NCBI RefSeq assembly: GCF_014306135.1
Contig: NZ_JACRWD010000001.1
Span: 124,001 to 188,000 of the forward strand
From: Paraclostridium hominis
Lineage (GTDB): Bacteria; Bacillota; Clostridia; Peptostreptococcales; Peptostreptococcaceae
Direction: 5' to 3'
Length of the DNA stretch: 64,000 bases
Part shown: piece by piece, positions 49,890 through 59,467 of the stretch
How positions within the stretch are numbered: position 1 is the stretch's first letter
Layout: each line of letters opens with the position of its first letter
Notes under the pieces: model-generated
The model's database searches: none
The model's input: the letters and a program-made list of their open reading frames with translations, nothing else
What the model was told of the DNA's origin: nothing
Translations under genes and position numbers: made by a program

Positions 49890-50540
49890 ATGAGGAGTGT
49901 GATTATTATTCAACTTAATAATAGACAACTAAAGATAATTGATATAGTAAAAGATAATGAGCCTATAACAAGTGAAAGTATAGCATCAATGCTTAATGTA
50001 ACTAGAGCTACTTTAAGATCTGATTTAGCTATTCTTACAATGACAGGTGTTCTAGATGCTAGACCAAAGGTTGGGTATTTTTACTCAGGCATAGATAAAG
50101 TCAACTTATTAGGCGATAAAATAAAGGAAAAAACTGTAGCAGATATAATGAGTATGCCTATAATGGTAAGACAAGATACTAATGTATACGATACTATAGT
50201 TAATATCTTCTTATCTGATGTAGGTAGTATATTTATAATAGATAACAAAGAAGATCTATGTGGAATAGTATCAAGAAAAGATTTATTAAAAGCAACTATA
50301 GGTGGAGGAGATATAAATAAAATACCAGTAGGTATGATAATGACAAGAACACCTAATGTTGTAACAGTTAAAGCGAATGATACTGTTGTTTTAGCAGCAA
50401 AGAGAATAATAGAACATGAAGTAGATTCAATTCCAGTTGTAGAAGAAGTAAAAAAGGATAATGAAACAATAAATAAGGTTGTAGGTAGAATTTCTAAAAC
50501 TAGTATAACAAAATTATTTCTAGAAATAGCAGATAATTAA
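49890..50540 (+). CDS. ccpN: CcpN-like transcriptional regulator (HTH + two CBS domains)
   Basis: 216 residues as written. HTH of the DeoR/CcpN type (LNNRQLKIIDIVKDNEPITS, MLNVTRATLRSDLAILTM), followed by two CBS domains (about 85-210). In B. subtilis CcpN represses gluconeogenesis genes and lies next to yqfL, as here. CBS domains likely sense nucleotides. The start is uncertain: ATG 49890 has no SD, whereas GAGGAG (49892-49897) inside it points to a start at GTG 49899 or an ATT codon at 49902-49908. Confidence 0.9.
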   Translation: MRSVIIIQLNNRQLKIIDIVKDNEPITSESIASMLNVTRATLRSDLAILTMTGVLDARPKVGYFYSGIDKVNLLGDKIKEKTVADIMSMPIMVRQDTNVYDTIVNIFLSDVGSIFIIDNKEDLCGIVSRKDLLKATIGGGDINKIPVGMIMTRTPNVVTVKANDTVVLAAKRIIEHEVDSIPVVEEVKKDNETINKVVGRISKTSITKLFLEIADN

Positions 50541-50550
50541 GGAGGAGTAC

Positions 50551-51387
50551 ATGGAGAATTTAGTCATATATGTAATATCAGACTCAGTGGGGGAAACAGC
50601 TCAACAAGTTACTAAAGCTGCTATATCTCAATTTCAACTAGAGGATGACTATGAAATAAGAAGATTTCCTTATGTTGTAGAAGTTAATTTTTTAGAAGAA
50701 ATATTAAAAAGTGCTAAAGAGGAAAATGCAATAGTTATATATACATTAGTAGAACAAGAACTTTTAGAGTTTACTGAGCAATATTGTGAAAAGGAAAACT
50801 TAAGTTGTGTAGACTTGATGACTCCAATATTAAAACAAATAACTAATAAAATAGGTGTTACACCAAAAAGAGAACCAGGCATTATAAGAAAATTAGATGA
50901 AAGTTATTTTAAAAGGGTTGAAGCTATAGAATTTGCTGTTAAGTATGACGATGGAAAAGACCAAAGAGGAATTTTACAAGCTGATGTAGTTTTATTAGGG
51001 ATATCAAGAACATCTAAGACACCACTTAGTATGTATCTTGCAAATAAAAATATAAAGGTTGCAAATGTACCTTTAGTTCCAGAGATACCAATACCTAAAG
51101 AAGTGTTTGAGATAAATCAAAAGAAAATAATAGGACTTACTAATACTCCAGAGAAGTTAAATCAAATAAGACAAGAAAGATTAAAGTCTTTAGGGTTATC
51201 AAGTAATGCAAATTATGCTAAGTTTGATAGAATACTTCAAGAGTTAGATTATTCCGATAAAATAATGAAAAAAGTAGGTTGTCCAGTTATAGATGTTTCA
51301 AACAAGGCTATAGAAGAAACAGCAGGTATTATAATGGATATAATGAAAGAAAACGGACTTAAGATATTTAAGGACAGTGATAAATAA
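50551..51387 (+). CDS. ppsR: Pyruvate, phosphate dikinase regulatory protein (DUF299)
   Basis: 278 residues. IYVISDSVGETAQQVTKAAI at the N-terminus and the P-loop-like GISRTSKTPLSMYLAN define the PPDK/PEP-synthase regulatory family, a bifunctional ADP-dependent kinase and Pi-dependent phosphorylase. It should inactivate and reactivate PpdK, whose gene follows 275 nt downstream. Cotranscribed with ccpN (10-nt gap, GGAGG SD). Confidence 0.95.
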   Translation: MENLVIYVISDSVGETAQQVTKAAISQFQLEDDYEIRRFPYVVEVNFLEEILKSAKEENAIVIYTLVEQELLEFTEQYCEKENLSCVDLMTPILKQITNKIGVTPKREPGIIRKLDESYFKRVEAIEFAVKYDDGKDQRGILQADVVLLGISRTSKTPLSMYLANKNIKVANVPLVPEIPIPKEVFEINQKKIIGLTNTPEKLNQIRQERLKSLGLSSNANYAKFDRILQELDYSDKIMKKVGCPVIDVSNKAIEETAGIIMDIMKENGLKIFKDSDK

Positions 51388-51397
51388 TATTTTAGTG

Positions 51398-51427
51398 CAC
51401 ATCGAAAGTAAATTGATTTTCGGTGTG
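51398..51427 (+). terminator. Terminator-like hairpin after ppsR
   Basis: GCACATCGAAA / TTTTCGGTGTG stem with G-T pairs and a 9-nt loop; weak T tail. The following 235 nt before ppdK is AT-rich with no clear promoter pair I can support. Confidence 0.5.
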
Positions 51428-51662
51428 TATTATAAATCTTATTTACTACATTAAATTTTATTAAAAGTGTATAGTAAGGTTTTTATGAAAAGTTAATATT
51501 TAGGGAAGCTTTTAATTAAGCATTTTTAAGTTAATATCTAAAAATATTATTTTGATATTAATTATATATTTTAGACACAACAAAGCTAATTACATTTGAA
51601 TATAAATATAAAATACAATTTCATATTTATATCTAGAAAATTATATTTAGGAGGAGTTTTCC

Positions 51663-54281
51663 ATGAGTAAGTTTGTTTATAGTTTTGGTGAGGGTTCAAA
51701 GGAAATGAAGAGTCTTTTAGGTGGTAAAGGTGCTAACTTAGCCGAGATGACTAAGATAGGCTTACCAGTACCTCCGGGATTTACTATCAGCACTGAGGCT
51801 TGTAATGATTATTATAAAAATAATGAAAATATAAGAGAAGATATAATAGTTCAAATAGAAGAAAAGTTAGTTCAATTAGAAAAATCTTTAAATAAAAAAT
51901 TAGGATGTAATGAAAATCCTTTATTATTATCTGTACGTTCTGGAGCAGTTTTTTCAATGCCAGGAATGATGGATACAATACTAAACTTAGGATTAAATGA
52001 TACATCTGTTAAGGCTTTAGCTAAAAATACTCAAAATGAGAGATTTGCTTATGATAGTTATAGAAGATTTATACAGATGTTTTCAGACGTTGCTATGGAA
52101 GTTCCAAAGTACAAGTTTGAAAATGCTTTAGATAGAATAAAAGAAGAAAAAAATTATAAATTTGATACAGATCTTACTAGTGAAGATTTAAAAGTCTTAG
52201 TTGAAGAGTATAAAAAGATATATAAAAAAGAATTAAGACAAAACTTCCCAGAAGATCCAAAAGAACAATTAATGTTAGCTATAAAAGCAGTATTTAAGTC
52301 TTGGGATAATCCAAGAGCTAATGTATATCGTAAATTAAATGATATACCTCATAATTTAGGAACTGCAGTTAATATACAATCTATGGTATTTGGTAATATG
52401 GGAGAAACTAGTGGTACAGGAGTTGCATTTACTAGAAACCCATCTACTGGGGAAAATAAATTATTCGGAGAATATTTAATAAATGCACAAGGGGAAGATG
52501 TTGTTGCAGGTATTAGAACTCCTCAAGATATAGAAACTTTAAAAGTAGCTATGCCAGCTATATATGATGAATTTGTTAAGATAACTCATATACTTGAAAA
52601 TCACTACAAAGATATGCAAGATATAGAATTTACAATTGAAAATGAAAAATTATATATACTTCAAACAAGAAACGGAAAGAGAACTGCAAAAGCAGCTATA
52701 AACATTGCAGTTGAATTAGTTGAAGAAGGGATAATAGATGAAAAAGAAGCTATAATGAGAATTGAACCTAATCAATTAGATCAATTACTTCATCCAAACT
52801 TTGAAGAAAAATCTTTAAAAAATGCTAAGCTTATAGCAAAAGGGTTACCAGCTTCTCCTGGTGCTAGTTGTGGTAAAGTATATTTTAATGCAAATGATGT
52901 TGTTAAAGCAGCAGAAAAAGGCGAAGAAGTTATACTTGTAAGATTAGAAACTTCACCAGAAGATATAGAAGGTATGGTTGTAGCACAAGGTATACTTACA
53001 GCTAGAGGTGGAATGACATCTCATGCAGCAGTTGTAGCTAGAGGTATGGGTAAATGTTGTGTAGCTGGATGTGGAGAAATAAAAGTTGATGAACGCTACA
53101 AAGAGATAACTGTAGATGGTTTAGTTATAAAAGAAGGAGATTATATATCTTTAGATGGATCAACAGGATGTGTATACTTAGGGAAAGTAGAAAAAACTGA
53201 TGTTGCACTTACTGGAAACTTTGAAACTCTTATGAACTGGGTTGATAAGTATAAAACTTTACAAGTTAGAACTAATGCTGATACTCCAAGAGATGCAAGT
53301 GTTGCTATAAAATTTGGAGCAGAAGGTATAGGACTTTGTAGAACTGAGCATATGTTCTTTGATGAAGATAGAATACCAGCAGTTAGAGAAATGATATTAT
53401 CAAGAACATTAGAACAAAGATTAGTAGCTCTTGAAAAATTATTACCAATGCAAAGAGAAGACTTTACAGAAATCTTTAAAGTTATGGATGGAAGAAGTGT
53501 TAACATAAGATTATTAGATCCTCCTCTACATGAGTTCTTACCACATGATGATGAAGCAATAGAAGCTTTAGCAAAAACTATGGGACTTGAAGTAAAAGAA
53601 ATAAGAAAAAGAATAGTTGACTTACAAGAGTTAAACCCAATGCTTGGACATAGAGGTTGTAGACTTGCTATAACTTATCCTGAAATAGCTATGATGCAAG
53701 CAAAAGCTATAATACAAGGTGCAATAGAAGCTAAGCAAAGTGGTATAGAAGTTAATCCTGAAATAATGATACCTTTAGTTGGTGAAGTTAAGGAATTAAA
53801 AACTATAAAAGAAAATGTTATAGCTGTAATAGAAGAAGAATTAGAAAAATCAGGAGTTAAAGTAAATTATACAGTAGGAACTATGATAGAAGTTCCAAGA
53901 GCTTGTTTAACAGCAGATGAAATAGCTAGTGAAGCTGACTTTTTCAGTTTTGGTACAAACGACTTAACTCAAATGACATTTGGATACTCAAGAGATGATG
54001 CTAATAAATTCTTAGGTGAGTATGTAAATAGTGAAATTTTAGAAAAAGATCCATTCCAAGTTTTAGATCAAAATGGAGTTGGTAAGTTAGTTCAAATGGC
54101 AGCTAAGTTAGGTAGAAGCGTTAAACCAAATCTTAAATTAGGTATATGTGGAGAACATGGAGGAGAGCCATCTTCTATAGAGTTCTGTTATAAAACAGGA
54201 TTAAATTATGTATCTTGTTCACCATACAGAGTGCCTATTGCTAGGCTTGCAGCAGCTCAAGCAGTGATAAAAAATAAATAA
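51663..54281 (+). CDS. ppdK: Pyruvate, phosphate dikinase
   Basis: 872 residues, normal for PPDK. N-terminal nucleotide-binding domain (LLGGKGANLAEMTKIGLPVP, VRSGAVFSMPGMMDTILNLG), central phosphohistidine domain GGMTSHAAVVARGMGKCC (His is the phosphoryl carrier), and C-terminal PEP/pyruvate TIM barrel with GLCRTEHMFF and LGICGEHGGEP (catalytic Cys). It interconverts pyruvate + ATP + Pi with PEP + AMP + PPi. In Clostridia it often substitutes for, or complements, pyruvate kinase. SD AGGAGGAG. Controlled by the neighbouring ppsR product. Confidence 0.98.
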   Translation: MSKFVYSFGEGSKEMKSLLGGKGANLAEMTKIGLPVPPGFTISTEACNDYYKNNENIREDIIVQIEEKLVQLEKSLNKKLGCNENPLLLSVRSGAVFSMPGMMDTILNLGLNDTSVKALAKNTQNERFAYDSYRRFIQMFSDVAMEVPKYKFENALDRIKEEKNYKFDTDLTSEDLKVLVEEYKKIYKKELRQNFPEDPKEQLMLAIKAVFKSWDNPRANVYRKLNDIPHNLGTAVNIQSMVFGNMGETSGTGVAFTRNPSTGENKLFGEYLINAQGEDVVAGIRTPQDIETLKVAMPAIYDEFVKITHILENHYKDMQDIEFTIENEKLYILQTRNGKRTAKAAINIAVELVEEGIIDEKEAIMRIEPNQLDQLLHPNFEEKSLKNAKLIAKGLPASPGASCGKVYFNANDVVKAAEKGEEVILVRLETSPEDIEGMVVAQGILTARGGMTSHAAVVARGMGKCCVAGCGEIKVDERYKEITVDGLVIKEGDYISLDGSTGCVYLGKVEKTDVALTGNFETLMNWVDKYKTLQVRTNADTPRDASVAIKFGAEGIGLCRTEHMFFDEDRIPAVREMILSRTLEQRLVALEKLLPMQREDFTEIFKVMDGRSVNIRLLDPPLHEFLPHDDEAIEALAKTMGLEVKEIRKRIVDLQELNPMLGHRGCRLAITYPEIAMMQAKAIIQGAIEAKQSGIEVNPEIMIPLVGEVKELKTIKENVIAVIEEELEKSGVKVNYTVGTMIEVPRACLTADEIASEADFFSFGTNDLTQMTFGYSRDDANKFLGEYVNSEILEKDPFQVLDQNGVGKLVQMAAKLGRSVKPNLKLGICGEHGGEPSSIEFCYKTGLNYVSCSPYRVPIARLAAAQAVIKNK

Positions 54282-54295
54282 AATTTATATAAAAC

Positions 54296-54330
54296 AAGAG
54301 GAATTGGATTATCCAATTCCTTTTTTATTT
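54296..54330 (+). terminator. Terminator of ppdK
   Basis: GGAATTGGAT / ATCCAATTCC dyad followed by a T6 tract. Confidence 0.93.
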
Positions 54331-54425
54331 GTTTATAATTACTTTTAGAAACTTATATCACAAATATAACATTTACCATATTATATATTATTAAAATTTA
54401 TATATAGTATATTGGGGGGATAGTT

Positions 54426-54674
54426 ATGATTAAGTGTCCAAGATGTGGAAAAGAAGTTTCGAATAGGCCAGGAACTGTTTGTCCAAGATGTGGTCTTGAT
54501 GTAGGAAGGGTAACTGAAAAAATAAGATGTCCAGAACCTAGTTGTAAAGCTTTAGTTTCTAAAAAGTTAGAATATTGTCCAAAGTGTGGGTGTAAATTAA
54601 AGGGATACAATCTAAGTGAAATATTAAAAATAGCTAAAATGAGATTTAATGGAACTTTTTCTGATGAAGAATAA
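54426..54674 (+). CDS. Double zinc-ribbon small protein
   Basis: 82 residues with four CxxC-like pairs: CPRCGKEV and CPRCGLDVG near the start, then CPEPSCKAL and CPKCGCKLKG. Residues 1-58 form two zinc ribbons; the tail is helical. Probably a nucleic-acid- or protein-binding zinc protein; no specific family recognised. SD GGGGGG, 8 nt before the ATG. The SPOCS-like genes follow after a terminator. Confidence 0.85.
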   Translation: MIKCPRCGKEVSNRPGTVCPRCGLDVGRVTEKIRCPEPSCKALVSKKLEYCPKCGCKLKGYNLSEILKIAKMRFNGTFSDEE

Positions 54675-54700
54675 AAGGAGTAAAAAACTCCTTTTATTTT
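54673..54700 (+). terminator. Terminator after the zinc-ribbon gene
   Basis: AAAAGGAGT / ACTCCTTTT stem with an A-rich loop and T-rich tail, starting at the stop codon. Confidence 0.88.
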
Positions 54701-54825
54701 GATTCGTTTTAAATATATGATTGTGTATAAATAGTAACAAATTTATCAATAAGGAATAAAATGTAATATAAGATTCAGTATAAAATAATTTTAGGTATAT
54801 AAAACCAAGTAGGGGGTTTTTTAGT

Positions 54826-55344
54826 ATGACAGAAAATATAGCTACAACAAGGTTAAAAGGAAGTGGTGTAGATATTATAAAGAAAAAAATAATACTTGCG
54901 CCACCAGATAAAGATGCAATTATAAAAATTACAGATAGAAAAGATGAGATAATAATTGAAAGTGCTGAGATAGTTAAAAATGGAGATTATGCTATAGTAA
55001 AAGGATATTTAAATAAGAGTATAACTTATAATACAGCAAATAAAGAACAGTTAAAAAAATTAATAGTGAATCAAGAAAATCAAGCTGTTAATTATAGATC
55101 ATTGACGCCAAAGTTAGAATTAGTTGCAGCTGATGGAGTTGTAAGACACACAACAACATGGATTCCATTTGAAATATTAGTCTTTGTAAAAGGAGCTAGT
55201 GAAGACGATAAAGTAATTATTGAAAATAAATCTATAAAATCTTTATGTGATAATGACGAAGAAGTAGAAGATAAATTTATAACAGGAATATTAGTACAGG
55301 ATATAATCAATATAGATATAACTGTAATAAAAACAGGGGGATAA
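54826..55344 (+). CDS. SPOCS (DUF3794)-like protein, probably spore-associated
   Basis: 172 residues of beta-rich sequence with a SPOCS-like core: AEIVKNGDYAIVKGYLNKSI (about 46-65), then VRHTTTWIPFEILVFVKGAS and the end ITGILVQDIINIDITVIKT. The sequence of a -x-GYL-x-I-Y strand followed by VRH-x-IPFE-x-FV-x-GA is the SPOCS pattern of spore-coat proteins such as SipL. No signal peptide or LysM. It overlaps in operon fashion with the next gene, 2 nt apart. Function in this species is inferred only. Confidence 0.65.
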   Translation: MTENIATTRLKGSGVDIIKKKIILAPPDKDAIIKITDRKDEIIIESAEIVKNGDYAIVKGYLNKSITYNTANKEQLKKLIVNQENQAVNYRSLTPKLELVAADGVVRHTTTWIPFEILVFVKGASEDDKVIIENKSIKSLCDNDEEVEDKFITGILVQDIINIDITVIKTGG

Positions 55345-55346
55345 TT

Positions 55347-56423
55347 ATGGCCAAAAATTTTGAAATTACAGTAAAAAGAAAACAGGAACAAAATGATTAT
55401 ATTGAAGATACATTATCACCATCAGCTACAGTAAATGATTTATTTATAGATCAGGAAACAAAAGATAGTACAACTAATAAACCACGTAATGTATCTAAAG
55501 ATATAAATGAGGTAGAGAGTGAAGAAAAAACAAAAGAAAAAGAAGACAAAAATGATGAAAAAGACATAAAAGAAATTGAAACTATAGAAGAAGAAAAAGA
55601 AGAAGATATGGAACATATTGAAAATATAGAAGAAGTAAGTGAAGAAAACATAGAGGAGACAGAAAATAAAGAAGATAATGAAGAAAAAAATATAGAAGAA
55701 ATTGAAGTTAAAGAAGAATTAACGGAGAAATATATAGAATATATTGAGACTTTAGATGAGGAAACTAAAGAGGAAGATAACGAAAAAATTGAGATTAAAG
55801 AAGAAAAAAAAGAAGAAGTTATAGAATCTATCGAAGAAGAAAAGGAAGAAATAATAGAAGAAATTAGAAAAGAAGAACCTGAAAACAATGAAGAAAAGCT
55901 AGAAAATTTTAATAAAGATATATTTTGTGGAAGATGTAGAGTATATAGAAGTAAAAAAATAAATATTGATAAACCTAAAGAAGATATAGTTGTTAAAGTA
56001 GGCAATATAGACAGGAGTATGTATATAGAAAGTGTAGAAATGTTAAAAGGTGGAGCTAACATTGTAACTATGGTTGTAGAAAATATAACTTATTATACTT
56101 CTAAACCATTATCAAATAAAAAAGATAAAGAAGAATATAAAAGAAATAAATCTATATGCAAATCTTATGAAAAAGAATGTATATGTTTTGATGGAGATGT
56201 TAGAAATACAACAGTTATGAAACCATATTTAATTTATATAGATGTAGCTGGAGCAACAGAAAATGATGATTATGAGATAGAGAGTACATCATTGGATTGC
56301 ATAAGTACTAAATATGTACTAGATAATGGAGATATAATTGATGATAATAATTCTTTACCATTTAACTATATAGAAAATTTGATACAAGAGTATGAAATAA
56401 CTATAAGTATAATATTAAAATAA
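55347..56423 (+). CDS. SPOCS-like protein with long Glu-rich repeat linker
   Basis: 358 residues. Residues about 50-190 consist of Glu/Lys/Ile-rich imperfect repeats (variants of ENIEE, EEKEE), probably a long helical spacer. The C-terminal about 160 residues contain CGRCRV (about 197-202), ENITYYTS, CFDGDVRNTTVMKPYLIYID and AGATENDDYEIESTSLDCIS, a diverged SPOCS-like domain related to the preceding gene. Probably a spore-surface or coat component paired with its neighbour (2-nt gap). No signal peptide. SD is GGGGG before the ATG. Confidence 0.65.
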   Translation: MAKNFEITVKRKQEQNDYIEDTLSPSATVNDLFIDQETKDSTTNKPRNVSKDINEVESEEKTKEKEDKNDEKDIKEIETIEEEKEEDMEHIENIEEVSEENIEETENKEDNEEKNIEEIEVKEELTEKYIEYIETLDEETKEEDNEKIEIKEEKKEEVIESIEEEKEEIIEEIRKEEPENNEEKLENFNKDIFCGRCRVYRSKKINIDKPKEDIVVKVGNIDRSMYIESVEMLKGGANIVTMVVENITYYTSKPLSNKKDKEEYKRNKSICKSYEKECICFDGDVRNTTVMKPYLIYIDVAGATENDDYEIESTSLDCISTKYVLDNGDIIDDNNSLPFNYIENLIQEYEITISIILK

Positions 56424-56428
56424 AAATA

Positions 56429-56468
56429 AAAAAGAGTATCTAATGAATTTAAGATACTCTTTTTTATT
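56429..56468 (+). terminator. Terminator after the SPOCS-like pair
   Basis: AAAAGAGTATCT / AGATACTCTTTT stem with a T6 tail. Confidence 0.92.
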
Positions 56469-56601
56469 TTACATACTTACTATAAGGTTAAATAAATTTT
56501 TTATTATATTACGAAAATGTAATATAGATGTAAGGTTATTAAATGGATCTATTTTTTATTATAAGGTAAAATGTACTTAAGATAAAATAGGAGGTATTTT
56601 T

Positions 56602-57330
56602 ATGATAAAGTTTAATGCATTTGAATTAAAAATGATTGCACTTGTACTTATGTTGATGGATCATTTATATATTGCTTTTCCAAATGCATTTTCAGCGTGG
56701 TATTATCCTTTATCAAGGGTAGTAGCACCTATATTTGGATTTTTATTAGTAGAAGGTTTATTTCATACTAGAAATAAGTTAAGATATAATATTCGATTAT
56801 TTGGGTGGGCAATATTCATGCAAATTGGGAATGTTGTAATTAATATAGCATTAAAATCAAAAGAAATATCAGTTTATAATAATATATTTTTAACATTGAC
56901 ATTAGGACTTACTATTATAAATTTAATAGAGTTTAGTAAAAATAAAGAAGGTATTAAGAAAATAGGTATATTATTTATTTCAATATCTTTGATTTCATTA
57001 GGATTGTTTACAGAAGGAGGAATAGTTTTAATACCATTTATTTTAATAACATATTTATTTAGAGGTAATGAAAAAAAACAGATAGTGTTATATTTATTTT
57101 TATCTATAATACTATTTAGTGTGAATTATAACACATATTCTACTGCAAAAGAAACTATAAGCATGTTAATGTTTAACTCAGATTTTTTATTTATATTGGT
57201 AGTACCATTTATGATTTTATATAATGGTAAAAGAGGTATGAATAATAAATTTAGTAAATATTTATTTTATATATTTTATCCATTACACTTATGGATAATA
57301 GCTATATTACAATTTAGATTTCAATATTAA
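56602..57330 (+). CDS. TraX-family membrane protein
   Basis: 242 residues with about seven or eight transmembrane helices. ELKMIALVLMLMDHLYIAFP, then RVVAPIFGFLLVEGLFHTRN and the end YIFYPLHLWIIAILQF match TraX proteins. The founding TraX acetylates F pilin; chromosomal Firmicute copies are probable membrane acyltransferases of unknown substrate. No conjugation genes are near. SD AGGAGG. Confidence 0.88.
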   Translation: MIKFNAFELKMIALVLMLMDHLYIAFPNAFSAWYYPLSRVVAPIFGFLLVEGLFHTRNKLRYNIRLFGWAIFMQIGNVVINIALKSKEISVYNNIFLTLTLGLTIINLIEFSKNKEGIKKIGILFISISLISLGLFTEGGIVLIPFILITYLFRGNEKKQIVLYLFLSIILFSVNYNTYSTAKETISMLMFNSDFLFILVVPFMILYNGKRGMNNKFSKYLFYIFYPLHLWIIAILQFRFQY

Positions 57331-57331
57331 T

Positions 57332-57357
57332 AGTCTCTTGAATTTTCAAGCGACTTA
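57332..57357 (+). terminator. Hairpin after the traX-like gene
   Basis: AGTC-CTTGAA / TTCAAG-GACT stem with one mismatch pair, then TTATTTTATT. Confidence 0.65.
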
Positions 57358-57407
57358 TTTTATTATAAGTTTAATATATAAAGTAAAGAAATTTGTGAGG
57401 GTGAAAT

Positions 57408-58061
57408 ATGGATAGAGAGTTTTTAATAGAAGAAACTAAAAAATTTGTTAAAAGTAAATTGTTTGGAGAAGGTAGTGGACATGATTGGTATCATATAGAG
57501 AGAGTATATAATTTGGCCAAATTTATAGGGAAAAAAGAGAAAGCAGATGCTTTTATAGTTGAAATGACAGCTTTACTTCATGATATAGACGATTGGAAAT
57601 TTTCTGATGACAATGACAGCAAGGCTACAGTTGCAGAAGTATTTTTAAACTCTATCAAAATAGACAAAAAAGATATAGATAGTATTATTAATATAATAAA
57701 GACTATGTCATATAAAGGTGGAATAGTTGACTCTACTCAAGATACTATAGAAGGAAAAGTAGTTCAAGATGCTGATAGATTAGATGCAATTGGAGCAATA
57801 GGAATTGCTAGAACTTTTGCTTATGGTGGAAATAAAAATAGAATTATTTTTGATCCAGATATTAAACCTATTAAGTTTAATGATTTAGACGAAGTAAAAA
57901 ATGCTAAAAACCATACGATTAATCATTTTTATGAAAAGCTATTAAAATTAAGAGATTTAATGAATACAGAAACAGCTAGGTCAATAGCTAATAAAAGACA
58001 CGAGTTTATGGAAGAATATTTAAATGAATTTTATTATGAATGGAATTTTAAAGGGGAGTAA
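57408..58061 (+). CDS. HD-domain phosphohydrolase (YedJ-like)
   Basis: 217 residues. The metal-binding motifs are H-x-n-HD-n-D: GHDWYHIERVYNLA, LLHDIDDWKF, and VQDADRLDAIGAIGIARTFAYGG. This last block is diagnostic of YedJ-type HD hydrolases. Likely a cytoplasmic nucleotide or phosphate-ester hydrolase; substrate unknown. SD GAGGGTG. Confidence 0.9.
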   Translation: MDREFLIEETKKFVKSKLFGEGSGHDWYHIERVYNLAKFIGKKEKADAFIVEMTALLHDIDDWKFSDDNDSKATVAEVFLNSIKIDKKDIDSIINIIKTMSYKGGIVDSTQDTIEGKVVQDADRLDAIGAIGIARTFAYGGNKNRIIFDPDIKPIKFNDLDEVKNAKNHTINHFYEKLLKLRDLMNTETARSIANKRHEFMEEYLNEFYYEWNFKGE

Positions 58062-58082
58062 CGATTTATTACTCCCTTATTT
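58053..58082. terminator. Terminator between convergent HD-hydrolase and glycosyltransferase genes
   Basis: GGGAGTAA / TTACTCCC stem (its left arm overlaps the end of the HD gene) with a T-rich tail. Confidence 0.85.
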
Positions 58083-58095
58083 TAAAAATATGATT

Positions 58096-59157
58096 TTAGT
58101 TAGTGTAATTAATTAACTTATTTAGAGCTGGCTTGTACTTATAAGATGCAGAAAGATTAAAATATTTAATAGCATTTTCTAAATTATTAGATAGTTCATA
58201 AAAAATTCCTAAATTAAATGCCGCTAAATAACTACCTGTACCTTCAACTATTTCATAATCTAATTGCAATGCATTTAAGTAGCAAATATCTATGTTATTA
58301 AAATAAGATATATATTTATTTGAATCATAAGCAACTAATTCTGTAAAAAATAAACCACAAACAAAGTAAAAATCACAACAATCACTCATAAAATCAAAAG
58401 TATTTTCAATAACCATTAACCCTTTTTCAAATTCATTAACTTTAATTAGATTATATAAATAAAGAATTAATCCATCTTTAATAAAATCATAATCATAAGA
58501 AGAAATATTAGAGTAAAATTTATCAAAATAAAAAGAAGCTTCTTTATACATTTTATTAGAGTAATATGTTTTTGCGGCTTGATATAATAAATATGTATCA
58601 TTTTCAGATTCCTTTAATTCATTAAGTATAAGACTTATATTTCTTTTAAATTTATCTGTATATAAATATCCATCATGTTCTACTTCAATATTAATTTGTT
58701 TTCTAGGCAAAGTAGAATCTAATTGTTCATGGATACTACCTGTAAAATAAACGCCTTTTGGAGCAAGTCTTGAGATAAAAGAAGTAGATTTTCTTATTTC
58801 ATTTTCTTGTTCAAATAAGTTAACTATTTTGATTTGGCCTATAAATTTTTCATTACCATTTAAAATCTGATAGATACTATCAAAGTCAAAATTTGAAATA
58901 AATTCATCTGCATCTAATATAAGATTCCAGTCTGAATTAGATTTTTTTAAGCCAAAATTTCTAGCATTGGAGAAATTGTTATCCCATGAATAATCATATA
59001 CAGTAGCTCCAAATTCTAAAGCTATGTCTTTAGTACTATCAGTAGAGCCTGTATCTACTATTATTATTTCATTTACAAAATTTTTTACTGAATCTAAGCA
59101 TCTTTTTAGTTTAGACTCTTCATTTTTTGTAATCATGACCAAGTTTAAATTTTTCAA
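58096..59157 (-). CDS. Family 2 glycosyltransferase with C-terminal TPR-like repeats
   Basis: 353 residues. NTP-sugar domain: LVMITKNEESKLKRCLDSVK, IIIVDTGSTDSTKDIALEFG, and the DxD-type ILDADEF. The C-terminal half is helical with TPR-like repeats (ENDTYLLYQAAKTYYSNKMY, NLGIFYELSNNLENAIKYFN). This resembles the SunS/glycan- or protein-glycosylating GT2 group. A TTG start at 59157 fits the SD GGAGG; the ATG at 59172 overlaps that SD. No partner glycan genes are adjacent. Confidence 0.82.
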   Translation of the reverse strand: MKNLNLVMITKNEESKLKRCLDSVKNFVNEIIIVDTGSTDSTKDIALEFGATVYDYSWDNNFSNARNFGLKKSNSDWNLILDADEFISNFDFDSIYQILNGNEKFIGQIKIVNLFEQENEIRKSTSFISRLAPKGVYFTGSIHEQLDSTLPRKQINIEVEHDGYLYTDKFKRNISLILNELKESENDTYLLYQAAKTYYSNKMYKEASFYFDKFYSNISSYDYDFIKDGLILYLYNLIKVNEFEKGLMVIENTFDFMSDCCDFYFVCGLFFTELVAYDSNKYISYFNNIDICYLNALQLDYEIVEGTGSYLAAFNLGIFYELSNNLENAIKYFNLSASYKYKPALNKLINYTN

Positions 59158-59318
59158 TATAATATCCTCCATTACCTATAATACACTAATTATACGGATA
59201 AAAAATAAAAGTATTAAGCTGTATATTTATTTAAATTTTGAATAAATCTTCAGTGATACCTAATTCAAGTTTACCACCTTGAATATCAACTAAATTATTA
59301 GCTATAGAATTATAAATA

Positions 59319-59353
59319 AAAAGGAAGGTAACAAATAGTTACCTTCCTTAAAT
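59319..59353 (-). terminator. Terminator of cfa (minus strand)
   Basis: Read on the minus strand: AAGGAAGGTAAC / GTTACCTTCCTT stem with TATTT loop and T5 tail. Confidence 0.93.
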
Positions 59354-59467
59354 TATGTAAATTTGTATAAATATTCATGTTCGTTTTATGTAATGTTAAA
59401 AAATGTACATATTTCTCAGCACAATTTAAAAAATTGTAACAAGAAATTTACTCATTTTTAGTTTAAA

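Noticed and set aside
55550..55900. CRISPR-like or tandem repeat array
   Set aside because: Repeats are imperfect, of varying length and in frame; they encode the Glu-rich linker.
55451..56062. 203-aa minus-strand frame opposite the Glu-rich gene
   Set aside because: It is the antisense of a GAA/ATA-rich repeat, giving Ser/Ile/Phe low complexity; no SD and the plus-strand gene is in an operon.
56602..57330. Conjugative element suggested by TraX
   Set aside because: No relaxase, type IV secretion or integration genes in the window.
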